Assembly: GCF_016446285.1 (NCBI RefSeq)
Contig: NZ_CP054140.1
Location: 601,501-665,500 of the forward strand
DNA: 64,000 bases
Source: Desulfobulbus oligotrophicus
Lineage (GTDB): Bacteria; Desulfobacterota; Desulfobulbia; Desulfobulbales; Desulfobulbaceae
Direction: 5' to 3'
The first letter of the stretch is position 1, and each line of letters begins with the position of its first letter. The notes under the pieces were generated by a model that saw only the letters and a list, made by a program, of their open reading frames with translations, ran no database searches and was not told the DNA's origin. Shown one piece after another: positions 37,495-44,649 of this stretch. The translations under genes were made by a program, and so were the position numbers.

Positions 37495-38090
37495 TGCCAC
37501 CGAAGAGACGCAGATTCCAGAGACCCCTCGGCGAGCGTCGCTACCGCAAACTGTTCGTGATCGCGGTGGAAGGCGTGAAGACCGAGCCGCAGTATTTCAA
37601 CATCTTCAATGACCAACAGTCGGTGATCCGGGTGAACTGCCTCAAAGGCAGTCATGATAGTTCTCCTCCGCAGGTGCTGAAGCGGATGGAGGACCATCTC
37701 CGGCAGGAGGAACTGAGATCCTCCGACGAAGCCTGGCTCGTGGTGGACAAGGATCAGTGGACCGACGAACAGTTGGACCAACTTCATGCCTGGGCTCGGG
37801 CACGCGACAATTACGGCTTCGCCCTCAGCAACCCCAAGTTCGAATACTGGTTGCTGCTTCATTTCGAGGACGGCACCGGCATCGCATCGTCACGGGATTG
37901 CAGCGACCGGCTTAAGCGGCATCTTCCCGGTTACGACAAGGGGATCGACGCACGCAAGATCACCCGCGACCGAATCGATGAGGCCATCCGCCGCGCCAGG
38001 CTGCGCGACAATCCTCCCTGTGCCGACTGGCCACGAGCCCTTGGCGGCACCACGGTTTACAAGCTGGTCGAAAACATTCTCCAGGTCTGA
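37494..38090 (+). CDS. RloB-family protein (AbiLii-like)
   Basis: 198 residues. The family motifs '[18 protein letters not shown]' (Glu-Gly-x-x-Thr-Glu), '[15 protein letters not shown]' (Asp-x-Asp) and '[18 protein letters not shown]' form a Toprim-like acidic site, so a metal-dependent nuclease is plausible. Start overlaps the ATPase stop by one base. Followed by a strong terminator, so the two genes form a closed cassette. The target of the effector is unknown. Confidence 0.85.
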   Translation: MPPKRRRFQRPLGERRYRKLFVIAVEGVKTEPQYFNIFNDQQSVIRVNCLKGSHDSSPPQVLKRMEDHLRQEELRSSDEAWLVVDKDQWTDEQLDQLHAWARARDNYGFALSNPKFEYWLLLHFEDGTGIASSRDCSDRLKRHLPGYDKGIDARKITRDRIDEAIRRARLRDNPPCADWPRALGGTTVYKLVENILQV

Positions 38091-38120
38091 ACCTCAACCA
38101 ATTCGATCCCCAATCATCCA

Positions 38121-38147
38121 GGACGCTCTCGGGCGTCCTTTTCTTTT
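38121..38147 (+). terminator. Terminator of the RloAB-like pair
   Basis: GGACGC / GCGTCC stem with six-base loop followed by TTTTCTTTT, 31 bases after the stop. It isolates the defence cassette from downstream structural genes. Confidence 0.85.
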
Positions 38148-38676
38148 GCGGTGGTGCGGTGATCACCGCTGTCCCTTGCGGTGGATGACCACCGCACGCC
38201 AAACCCTTGCCAGACAAGGCTTTCATGGCCTTTGCGGTGGTTGCGGTGGTAAATCCAGAGGTCTCACCCCCTATGGGCTGAAATATTTTTTCTACCTACC
38301 AACCCGACATCCCACGCCAGGGAAATTCCGGCCCAGCGTGAGAGACATTCCCCAAATACCACCGCAACCACCGCACTCTATCTTCTCTTTCTTCATAACT
38401 ATCTAAAACTAAATAACAAACAAAGAACTACCCTCCTGCGGTGGGACAAGAAAACCTTCCACCGCACGACCACCGCAACCACCGCACATATCCACCGCAG
38501 CGGGTGGTCACCGACGGTTTCAGGGCAGCTCCGGTAAGTAACGGGAAAAGCGATTAACCCGTATTTCTGGAGCCTGAAACCATGAGCCTTCTGAAAACCA
38601 TGATCAAGCACACCGCCGGAGGGCAGGAAGCCTCGGCCGGATGTGAAACCCCATTATTACCACCGCAACCACCGCA
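38147..38676. repeat. Iteron-like CCACCGCA cluster, candidate phage replication origin
   Basis: Fourteen exact copies of the octamer TGCGGTGG or its complement occur in about 530 bases: forward at 38147, 38177, 38233, 38242, 38437; reverse at 38189, 38359, 38368, 38459, 38470, 38479, 38492, 38660, 38669. Several are paired nine bases apart. An AT-rich stretch (38377-38430) sits among them. The last two copies fall inside the next gene and give it a Pro-Gln-rich segment. Iterons beside AT-rich DNA, near a primase-helicase gene, suggest an origin; binding protein and activity are unproven. The intergenic part (38091-38581) holds no supported gene. Confidence 0.65.
38509..38541 (+). promoter_or_regulatory. 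Bipartite phage promoter-like motif, site 2
   Basis: CACCGAC (38509-38515), 15 bases, CCGGTAAGTAA (38531-38541); one mismatch to the CTCCGAC box. It ends 40 bases before the gene at 38582 and starts the structural half of the element. Confidence 0.75.
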
Positions 38677-39352
38677 GCCCGCCATCTATGTCTCCACCGG
38701 GCTCGACATCCACGAGATCGAAGACGCCCGCGACTGGCCTGAAGACATGGAGATCGACGGCACGCTGTGTCGCCGTCTGTCGCCTGAATACTTTGCCTGG
38801 CTACGTTCCCGCATGGTCACCGCCCAAACCGCGCACAAGGCCGGAAAGCTCCCCGAGGATGCCTGGAATACGCTGCGGCAGCGATTCAACGCCATGCAGG
38901 AACTGTCCATCCGGGAGTTCGGCAAGGAACACTTGCAGGAGGTCCTGCAGTCCTTTCCCCCGAAGAACTACCAGCCACCCGCGCTTCGTCCCGAGTCCCA
39001 GAAGAAACCCGTCGAAGTTCCAAGAAAGGACTGGATTTATCCCGGGAACCAAGCTTGGAAATGTAAGCAGCCGGTGACTTCCCAGGCTGTCGCCAAGGTC
39101 GACGCCATCCGTGAGGAGGCCATGGCCAAGGGCTGGTCCGAGGCACGCCTCTTTCAGAACCAGGGCCGATTCCGGTTTCCCTGCGGCGAGGACTACGGCC
39201 TGGTCTGTTTCGTCGATGGCGATCAGGAGATTGGCGAGGTCACCGAGCGTTCTATCGAAATTATCCACGGGCCGAAGTCCGGGCGTCCCAGCACGCTGCG
39301 GTTCTACAACCCGGACGTGCCGCAGCCGTGGATGAAGAAAGTGGAGGATTGA
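38582..39352 (+). CDS. Hypothetical phage protein
   Basis: 256 residues. The N-terminus contains a Pro-Gln segment ('LLPPQPPQPAIY') encoded by two iteron octamers. The rest ('DMEIDGTLCRRLSPEYFAWLRSRMVTAQTAHKAGKLPEDAW' and a C-terminal 'GRFRFPCGEDYGLVCFVDGD') is not recognised. First gene behind promoter-like site 2 and four bases upstream of the HTH gene, so an early-late regulator or packaging helper is possible. No function assigned. Confidence 0.65.
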   Translation: MSLLKTMIKHTAGGQEASAGCETPLLPPQPPQPAIYVSTGLDIHEIEDARDWPEDMEIDGTLCRRLSPEYFAWLRSRMVTAQTAHKAGKLPEDAWNTLRQRFNAMQELSIREFGKEHLQEVLQSFPPKNYQPPALRPESQKKPVEVPRKDWIYPGNQAWKCKQPVTSQAVAKVDAIREEAMAKGWSEARLFQNQGRFRFPCGEDYGLVCFVDGDQEIGEVTERSIEIIHGPKSGRPSTLRFYNPDVPQPWMKKVED

Positions 39353-39355
39353 GCC

Positions 39356-39634
39356 GTGAAGAAAAAGAAGCGCTACGCCAACGCCAAGGATGTCCTGCCC
39401 GAGGAACTCTTCGAGCAGATCCAGAAGCACTACACCGGAATTCTCTGGGTTCCTGCACCGAGCCGCTTCTACCAGGAACGCCGCGACCTAGTGCTTGCCC
39501 TTCATCTGCAGGGGATCAGCAGCCAGGAGATCTCCAACCTCGCCGGAGTGACCACCCGCCGGGTCAACCAGATCATCGCCGCCGAACGAAAACAGGGTCG
39601 GGACCGACAGTTTAGCGCCGCTTCCGGTAAGTAA
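39356..39634 (+). CDS. Small HTH regulator, Mor/CD3324-like
   Basis: 92 residues from GTG 39356. 'KDVLPEELFEQIQKHYTGILWVPAP' followed by 'LVLALHLQGISSQEISNLAGVTTRRVNQIIAAE' matches small HTH proteins related to the Mor transcription activator. Its last codons overlap promoter-like site 3. It may regulate late transcription alongside the sigma-like factor. The assignment is from the HTH pattern. Confidence 0.7.
   Translation: MKKKKRYANAKDVLPEELFEQIQKHYTGILWVPAPSRFYQERRDLVLALHLQGISSQEISNLAGVTTRRVNQIIAAERKQGRDRQFSAASGK
39602..39634 (+). promoter_or_regulatory. Bipartite phage promoter-like motif, site 3
   Basis: Core CCGAC (39604-39608), 15 bases, CCGGTAAGTAA (39624-39634), overlapping the end of the HTH gene and lying 92 bases before the small terminase gene. 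Confidence 0.75.
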
Positions 39635-39725
39635 CCCCTGAACCGGCGGGAGCGCGTTTGGAGGCTAAATCGGCCTCCCGCCCCGTATCCCGGCTTGGGA
39701 AAACAATATTCGGCAGGATTTCCAC

Positions 39726-40226
39726 GTGGCACTGAACAAACCGGACAAAGAGACGCTGGACCGCTGGCACCGCAACGAGGGCAAGACCGAACCGCCCCGG
39801 CGCGGGCCTGGTGCGCCCGAGGGCAACCAGAACCGGCTGCGTCACGGCATCTTCGCCGACCGTTGCCTGACGCCGGAAGAGAAGGTCATGTTCGACGCGA
39901 TCATCGACCGCCTCAACCAGGACTTCGAGTTCAACAAGTCCAGCGACTTCCTGCAGGTGGAGCTGGTGGGCGTCTACTCGGTGAAGCTGGTCCGCGCCCA
40001 GATCGAGGGGAACACCGACGCCGCCGAGAAGCTCGACCGGATGATCCGCTGCCACATGAAGGATCTCAAGACCACCAAGATTGCCCGCGAGGGTGAGGAG
40101 CCGAAAGGCCCGCAGACCTCTCCGGCAGAATGGGCGGCGGCGCTGCTCGAAAAGGTAGCCGAGGCCGCCAACGCCCCGGGCGCGAAACCCTCCGGCCGCA
40201 AGAAACGCGGAAAGAATTGCGGATAA
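39726..40226 (+). CDS. Terminase small subunit-like protein
   Basis: 166 residues from GTG 39726. The N-terminal 'GPGAPEGNQNRLRHGIFADRCLTPEE' is characteristic of small terminase or terminase-associated DNA-binding proteins; the C-terminus is Lys/Arg-rich. It would recognise the packaging site and recruit the large subunit. The large terminase gene is separated from it by 2.8 kb that includes an antisense recombinase cassette, which is unusual. Confidence 0.72.
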   Translation: MALNKPDKETLDRWHRNEGKTEPPRRGPGAPEGNQNRLRHGIFADRCLTPEEKVMFDAIIDRLNQDFEFNKSSDFLQVELVGVYSVKLVRAQIEGNTDAAEKLDRMIRCHMKDLKTTKIAREGEEPKGPQTSPAEWAAALLEKVAEAANAPGAKPSGRKKRGKNCG

Positions 40227-40390
40227 CACCATGGAGGGCTTTTCCGATGACCCCGGCACACGGCGACTTGCGGCAGACAGCTTCACCAGGGATTGCGGAT
40301 AAGACGTGTTCCTTGCACTTTCGGAATCGGCATTTTCCGGCCGTCGATCACCATTTCCACTCCTCGACCTCCTCCTGCAGCTCTCGATAT

Positions 40391-40630
40391 CCGCTTGGCA
40401 TGTCTGCGCATAAGCCGAGCCGCATAAGCCAAGTAGATATCGGCATGTTCACTCCGGAGCTCTCTCACACAACCCAAGTAAATATTGGCATATCGTGCCC
40501 CAGGCAGAACCGGCCAAGCCCCGCACACAGCCATTCCTTCGGCAGCGGCCCTCGCACATGCCAAGCAGATATTGTCATGTGTGTTCCGCGCCCGGAGCGC
40601 ACAAGCCAAGCAGCTATAGCGATGTGCGGC
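40391..40630. repeat. 45-base direct repeat array beside the tyrosine recombinase
   Basis: Units beginning CCAAG at 40429, 40474, 40513, 40561 and 40606 (steps 45, 39, 48, 45) share the core CCAAGYARATATYGNCATG, best kept in units 1, 2 and 4. A complementary copy of the start (GCTTGGCATG) lies at about 40393. The minus strand is open through the array (40283-40657) and would give a 15-residue repeat ('ANIYLGCVRELRSEH', 'ADIYLAYAARLMRRH'), but it has only a TTG start and no ribosome binding site. Protein-binding array or repeat-coding remnant cannot be told apart. The rest of 40227-40826 holds no other supported feature. Confidence 0.6.
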
Positions 40631-40826
40631 CGACAGACAGCGAAGGAGAAATTCCGGTCAATCGATATTTCCCGCTCCGCCTGGGAGACTGAGAACCATC
40701 GTCATGATCAATCATCATCGGCGGATGTGTTCTTTTGCGGGCACTGTCATTCACTGTCTTCGACACTGTCTCGCCCAACGAAAACAGGAGCAGCCGAGGC
40801 CGCTCCCATCGTCGGGTTCGGAAGGA

Positions 40827-41741
40827 TCAGAGTCGTTCGAGGGCTTCCTCGAGCTGGCCGTCCACGAGGTGTGTGTAGATCTGGGTGGTGGACACGTCCC
40901 GGTGCCCCAAGGCCCGCTGCACCACGAGCAGGTCATTGGTCGCGCCGTAGAGGTGGGTGGCGAAGGTATGCCGCAGCCCGTGCGGCGTCAGTTCCTTTTC
41001 GATCCCGGCCTTCCGCAGCCAGTGGGCGAGCCGGTTGGCTATCTGCCGCTGGCAGAGTCTGCCGTCCCGGTTCGACAGGAACAGGGCTTCCATTTCTGGG
41101 CGGCCATGTCGACGACGCTCGGCCAGGTAATGGCGCAGCAATGTGCGGAGGTCGGTCTTGATGAACTTGACCTGCGGCACATTTCCCTTGGCCCGCACCC
41201 GCAGATGCTTGGCGTCGAGGTCGATGTCATCCATGTCGAGCGCGGCCAGCTCGCCAAGCCTGATCCCTGTGCCCAGCAGCACCTCGATCATGGCGCGGTC
41301 GCGCAGCGCGGAGAAGTCGGTCCGTCCCTTGAGCTCCTTGAGCAGACGTTTCTTTTCGGCGGTGGTCAGGAACACCGGCAGCTTTCTCGGCAACCGATGC
41401 ATGCGGATGGACCGGGCCGGATTGTCCTCGACCACGCCCGCCTCGACGGCCCAGGCGAAAAAGGCCCGCACCGCCGCCTTCATCCGATGGAGCGAGGCCG
41501 CCGAGCGAGGGCCTCGCTCACTCTCGGTGACCGCCCCGTCGGAAAACACCTGGTCGAGGAGCCCGGCCGTGACCGCCCGGCAGACGATGCCCGGGGTCAG
41601 CTCCCCGGCCACGCGGGCCACCAGGGCGATGTCCCGGCGGTATGCGGATATGGTCGCCGGGGAGCGTCCTTCGGCCGACAGGCGGGCACAGAACGCCTCT
41701 GCCGCGCCCGTCAGGTCGAGGTCAGCCGTTCGGTTGCTCAT
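40827..41741 (-). CDS. Tyrosine recombinase, XerC/D-like
   Basis: 304 residues. An N-terminal SAM-like core-binding domain ('AAEAFCARLSAEGRSPATISAYRRDIALV') and catalytic domain with Arg in 'GTGIRLGELAALD', His-x-x-Arg in 'HGLRHTFATHL', His in 'LGHRDVSTTQIYTHL' and the nucleophile Tyr about residue 289. All catalytic residues are present. It is encoded antisense within the late genes, far from the probable integrase, so it may serve a resident mobile cassette, a dimer-resolution step, or the neighbouring repeat array. Confidence 0.9.
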   Translation of the reverse strand: MSNRTADLDLTGAAEAFCARLSAEGRSPATISAYRRDIALVARVAGELTPGIVCRAVTAGLLDQVFSDGAVTESERGPRSAASLHRMKAAVRAFFAWAVEAGVVEDNPARSIRMHRLPRKLPVFLTTAEKKRLLKELKGRTDFSALRDRAMIEVLLGTGIRLGELAALDMDDIDLDAKHLRVRAKGNVPQVKFIKTDLRTLLRHYLAERRRHGRPEMEALFLSNRDGRLCQRQIANRLAHWLRKAGIEKELTPHGLRHTFATHLYGATNDLLVVQRALGHRDVSTTQIYTHLVDGQLEEALERL

Positions 41742-42096
41742 CGCTGGACTCCTTCACCCGGCTGTGGCCCATGGGTGTGCTCTTGGGCAGAGGCAGCTCC
41801 TCGATGCGCCCCGACTCCCTGGCCCAGACCATCATCATGCGGAACACCCGGACGGTCTTGGCAATGGTGCGCTCGGCCCGCTCCTTGCCGTCGGGGAGTT
41901 TGAGCAGCAGGTCGGACTTGTAGAACTTTCCGACCTGGGGAAGCCGGATCTCGGCGAGTTGGCGATCCGCGCCGAAGAAGGCCTCCACCGCGTCGAGGTC
42001 CTTCCGGTAGGTGTAAAGGGTCCGCTCTTTCTTTCCGGATTCCCGCAGGTAGCCGATGAAAGCCTCTGCGGCTTGATGCACGGTGCATTCGGTCAT
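41722..42096 (-). CDS. Stand-alone SAM-like (recombinase core-binding) protein
   Basis: 124 residues with AAAGGAG before the ATG. 'AAEAFIGYLRESGKKERTLYTYRKDLDAVEAFFGADRQL' is the N-terminal core-binding fold of tyrosine recombinases, but no catalytic domain follows. It overlaps the full recombinase start by 20 bases. It could be a partner or specificity subunit, or a remnant of a second recombinase. Function not known. Confidence 0.75.
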   Translation of the reverse strand: MTECTVHQAAEAFIGYLRESGKKERTLYTYRKDLDAVEAFFGADRQLAEIRLPQVGKFYKSDLLLKLPDGKERAERTIAKTVRVFRMMMVWARESGRIEELPLPKSTPMGHSRVKESSDEQPNG

Positions 42097-42129
42097 GTCG
42101 ATGTCTCCTTTGTTGGTGGCCCGGTGTGT

Positions 42130-42324
42130 TCAGGACAGGAACTCGTCCAGATCCCGCAGCAGTTCCTCGACGTGGCCGAGGGAGCCGACGCTCGCCCAGG
42201 TGATGTCCGGCTGCTTCGCGTCCGCTTCGAGCTTGCCGCGAATGCCCTCTATCAGCCGGGTGATGTTCTCCTGCTTTTCTCGGTACGCCTTGAGTGCCTG
42301 CTGGCGGTTTCTGTCGTAGGTCAT
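42130..42324 (-). CDS. Small helical protein heading the recombinase cassette
   Basis: 64 residues from ATG 42324 with GGAGG seven bases upstream; longer forms lack a ribosome binding site. Predicted helical ('RNRQQALKAYREKQENITRLIEGIRGKL'). Not recognised. Probably co-transcribed with the two recombinase-type genes downstream. Confidence 0.6.
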   Translation of the reverse strand: MTYDRNRQQALKAYREKQENITRLIEGIRGKLEADAKQPDITWASVGSLGHVEELLRDLDEFLS

Positions 42325-42464
42325 GGCCTGCCTCCGGTTCCGGTTTTCTTGGATGCGGGACCATCCCGCGTCACATCCAATGACGCTTCTATTTCGTTGG
42401 AAATCAAGTGTTTGCAGAGATCTTTCTGCATGTGACCCAAACCCATAACCCAAAGGAGATCAAC

Positions 42465-42737
42465 ATGTTGAAGAAGACCATCGAATGGACCATCCCGCTG
42501 GCCCTGGCCGGGATCATGACCGGCTGCGCCACCTACCGGCCTCCGGCCCAGATCCAGTCGGCGGTGGCCACCGTCAACCGCCACACACCCGAGTATGTGA
42601 CCGAGGCCAACAAGGCGCTGCGCGAGGTCGGCCACCCGGACGCCGAGCGCCTGACCGGTGTCGGCCTGCGCCTGCAGACCGCCGTGGACGCCCTTGACCA
42701 GTGGGCCAACGGCGCGAACCAGGAGGCAGGCCAATGA
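42465..42737 (+). CDS. Small phage lipoprotein
   Basis: 90 residues from ATG 42465 (AAAGGAG upstream). The signal segment 'TIPLALAGIMTGC' ends in a lipobox-like Cys at about residue 20. The mature part is helical. Position before the terminase suggests a spanin-like or membrane-associated lysis or host-surface role, but no second spanin was found. Its stop overlaps the next start. Confidence 0.62.
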   Translation: MLKKTIEWTIPLALAGIMTGCATYRPPAQIQSAVATVNRHTPEYVTEANKALREVGHPDAERLTGVGLRLQTAVDALDQWANGANQEAGQ

Positions 42738-43012
42738 AAGAGATCCTTCAGGAAAACAGCGATGCCGTTCGCCAGGCCGGTGAGGCCCTGGTTGAAATCG
42801 GCACCGAGCTGGCGGCGGGACGGATCGAGAACGCCCTCGGCCGTCTGGAAGCGGCCCAGCAGCAGTACCTGGCCTGGGCGGAGTTGGACCAGGCCATCAT
42901 CGACATTCAGGAAGCTGTCCACGACCGGAAGAACACCCTGGCCGTGCAGCAGATCCTGACGGAACTGGTGGGCACCATCCTCGGCAGCGCCTTGAGGACG
43001 GGAATGCACTGA
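42734..43012 (+). CDS. Hypothetical helical protein before the large terminase
   Basis: 92 residues, start overlapping the lipoprotein stop (ATGA) and stop overlapping the terminase start. Strongly helical, with heptad-like segments ('NALGRLEAAQQQYLAWAELDQAIIDIQEAV'). Not recognised. Tight coupling to the terminase suggests a packaging or assembly helper. Confidence 0.6.
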   Translation: MKEILQENSDAVRQAGEALVEIGTELAAGRIENALGRLEAAQQQYLAWAELDQAIIDIQEAVHDRKNTLAVQQILTELVGTILGSALRTGMH

Positions 43013-44535
43013 TGGCGGTAACCGACAAGGAGCGCAAACTCGCGGCGACCCTGAGCGATCCCGTGTTGTGGGGGCAAGCCTACCTCTACAACCGGGATGG
43101 CTCAGGCCGCGACTACTGGCCGCACCAGGTGGAGGACCTGCGCTGCCCGGCCAAGAACATCATCCACCTCGACGGCCGGGACGTGGGAAAGTCCATCGTG
43201 CTCTCGACCGACGCGCTCCATTACGCCTTCACCACCCGGGGCGGCCAGGGCCTCATCGCGGCTCCGCACCAGGGGCACCTCGACACCATCATCGAGGAGA
43301 TCGAGTTCCAGCTCGACAGCAACCCGGATCTGATGAACAGCATCGCCCTGACCAAGTACGGCAAGCCCAAGATCCACCGCAAACCCTACTTCCGGCTGGA
43401 GTTCACCAACGGTTCGGTGCTCTATTTCCGCCCGGCCGGGGCTTATGGCGACGCCTTCCGGTCCCTGCACGTGGGCCGCGTCTGGGTCGATGAAGGAGCC
43501 TGGCTGACCGAACGGGCCTGGAAGGCGCTGCGCCAGTGCCTCAAGGCCGGGGGGACGCTACGCATCTACTCCACGCCCAACGGCCTGCGCGACACCACCT
43601 ATTACCGGCTCACCTCGTCGGATCAGTTCCATGTGTTCCGCTGGCCGTCCTGGCTCAATCCTCTGTGGACCGAGGATCGCGAGGCCGAACTGCTGGAGTT
43701 CTACGGCGGCCGCGACAGCTCCGGCTGGCAGCACGAGGTGGCCGGTGAACACGGCAAGCCCTCCTATGGGGCCTTCAATGTCGAGCAGTTCAACATCTGT
43801 CGGCAGGATCTGCTGGAGTACCAGAAGATCGTCATTACCGATTCCGAGATGCGCGACTGCGACACCGAGGAAGCGGCCCACGACCGGCTGGAGATGCTGC
43901 TCAACCTCACGCCCCGCAGCGGTCAGTTCTGGGTCGGCGGCGACCTGGGCTACACCAACGATCCCACCGAGATTGTCGTATTCCAGGAGTTGGAGATCGG
44001 CGAGCGGACGCTGCTGAAGATGATCCTGCGCGTGCATCTCGAACACGTTTCCTATCCGCACATCGCCCAGATCATCGCGCTGCTGGAGCGTTACTACACC
44101 CCGGCGGGCATCGGCGTGGACAACGGCGGCAACGGCCTGGCCGTGGTCCAGGAGCTGCTCACCCTGGACAAGTACAAGGGGCTGGAGCTGGAAGGCAGGC
44201 TCAAGGGATACGACTTCGGCGGCATGACCCGACTGGCGGTGCGGGACGGCAAGGAAATCAAGAAACGGACCAAGGAGCTGATGACCAGCCTCATCAACGG
44301 GGCTCTGCAACGCAAGCAGCTCATTTTCCCCTCGGACGACCTGGAGGTGGAAGACCAGTTCACCACCCACACCTACACCCTGCGGGACGGCAAGATCATC
44401 TATTCCAAGGGCAACGACCACATCATCGACGCGGTGCGCTGCGCCATGCTGATCCGGGAAGAAGGCAACCTCGACCCGGTCGGGGAAGAGGTGGTCTCGC
44501 TCAAGCCGGTGCTCACCAATCCGGTCTTCATCTGA
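43012..44535 (+). CDS. terL: Terminase large subunit
   Basis: 507 residues. The ATPase part shows 'LDGRDVGKSIVLSTDAL' (Walker A-like) and 'GRVWVDEGAWL' (Walker B with catalytic Glu); the C-terminal RNase H-like nuclease begins 'WVGGDLGYTNDP' (acidic Asp) and continues to 'DHIIDAVRCAM'. It pumps DNA into the procapsid and cuts it. Promoter-like site 4 begins seven bases after its stop. Confidence 0.92.
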   Translation: MAVTDKERKLAATLSDPVLWGQAYLYNRDGSGRDYWPHQVEDLRCPAKNIIHLDGRDVGKSIVLSTDALHYAFTTRGGQGLIAAPHQGHLDTIIEEIEFQLDSNPDLMNSIALTKYGKPKIHRKPYFRLEFTNGSVLYFRPAGAYGDAFRSLHVGRVWVDEGAWLTERAWKALRQCLKAGGTLRIYSTPNGLRDTTYYRLTSSDQFHVFRWPSWLNPLWTEDREAELLEFYGGRDSSGWQHEVAGEHGKPSYGAFNVEQFNICRQDLLEYQKIVITDSEMRDCDTEEAAHDRLEMLLNLTPRSGQFWVGGDLGYTNDPTEIVVFQELEIGERTLLKMILRVHLEHVSYPHIAQIIALLERYYTPAGIGVDNGGNGLAVVQELLTLDKYKGLELEGRLKGYDFGGMTRLAVRDGKEIKKRTKELMTSLINGALQRKQLIFPSDDLEVEDQFTTHTYTLRDGKIIYSKGNDHIIDAVRCAMLIREEGNLDPVGEEVVSLKPVLTNPVFI

Positions 44536-44542
44536 CCGCATC

Positions 44543-44575
44543 CTCCGACGCTTTCCACCCCGCTCCGGTAAGTAA
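44543..44575 (+). promoter_or_regulatory. Bipartite phage promoter-like motif, site 4
   Basis: CTCCGAC (44543-44549), 15 bases, CCGGTAAGTAA (44565-44575), between terminase and portal genes. An ATG overlapping its last base is in frame with the portal gene but is unlikely to be the start if this is a promoter. Confidence 0.78.
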
Positions 44576-44649
44576 TGGGCATCGAGCCGGATTCGGCCCA
44601 CACGGGCCGGATGTGCGGCTGTCATTGCCGAAACTACCGAGAGGATCAC

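Noticed and set aside
40391-40630. Repeat array as a CRISPR
   Set aside because: Repeats are only partly conserved, spacing varies without distinct unique spacers, and no cas genes are adjacent (the Cas4-like nuclease belongs to a phage recombination operon).
40130-41161. Plus-strand open frame across the small terminase end, repeat array and recombinase
   Set aside because: It runs antisense through a recombinase with all catalytic residues and has low-complexity composition without a ribosome binding site.
44575-44649. ATG 44575 as portal start
   Set aside because: It overlaps the last base of promoter-like site 4 and has no ribosome binding site; GTG 44650 with GAGAGG upstream fits better.
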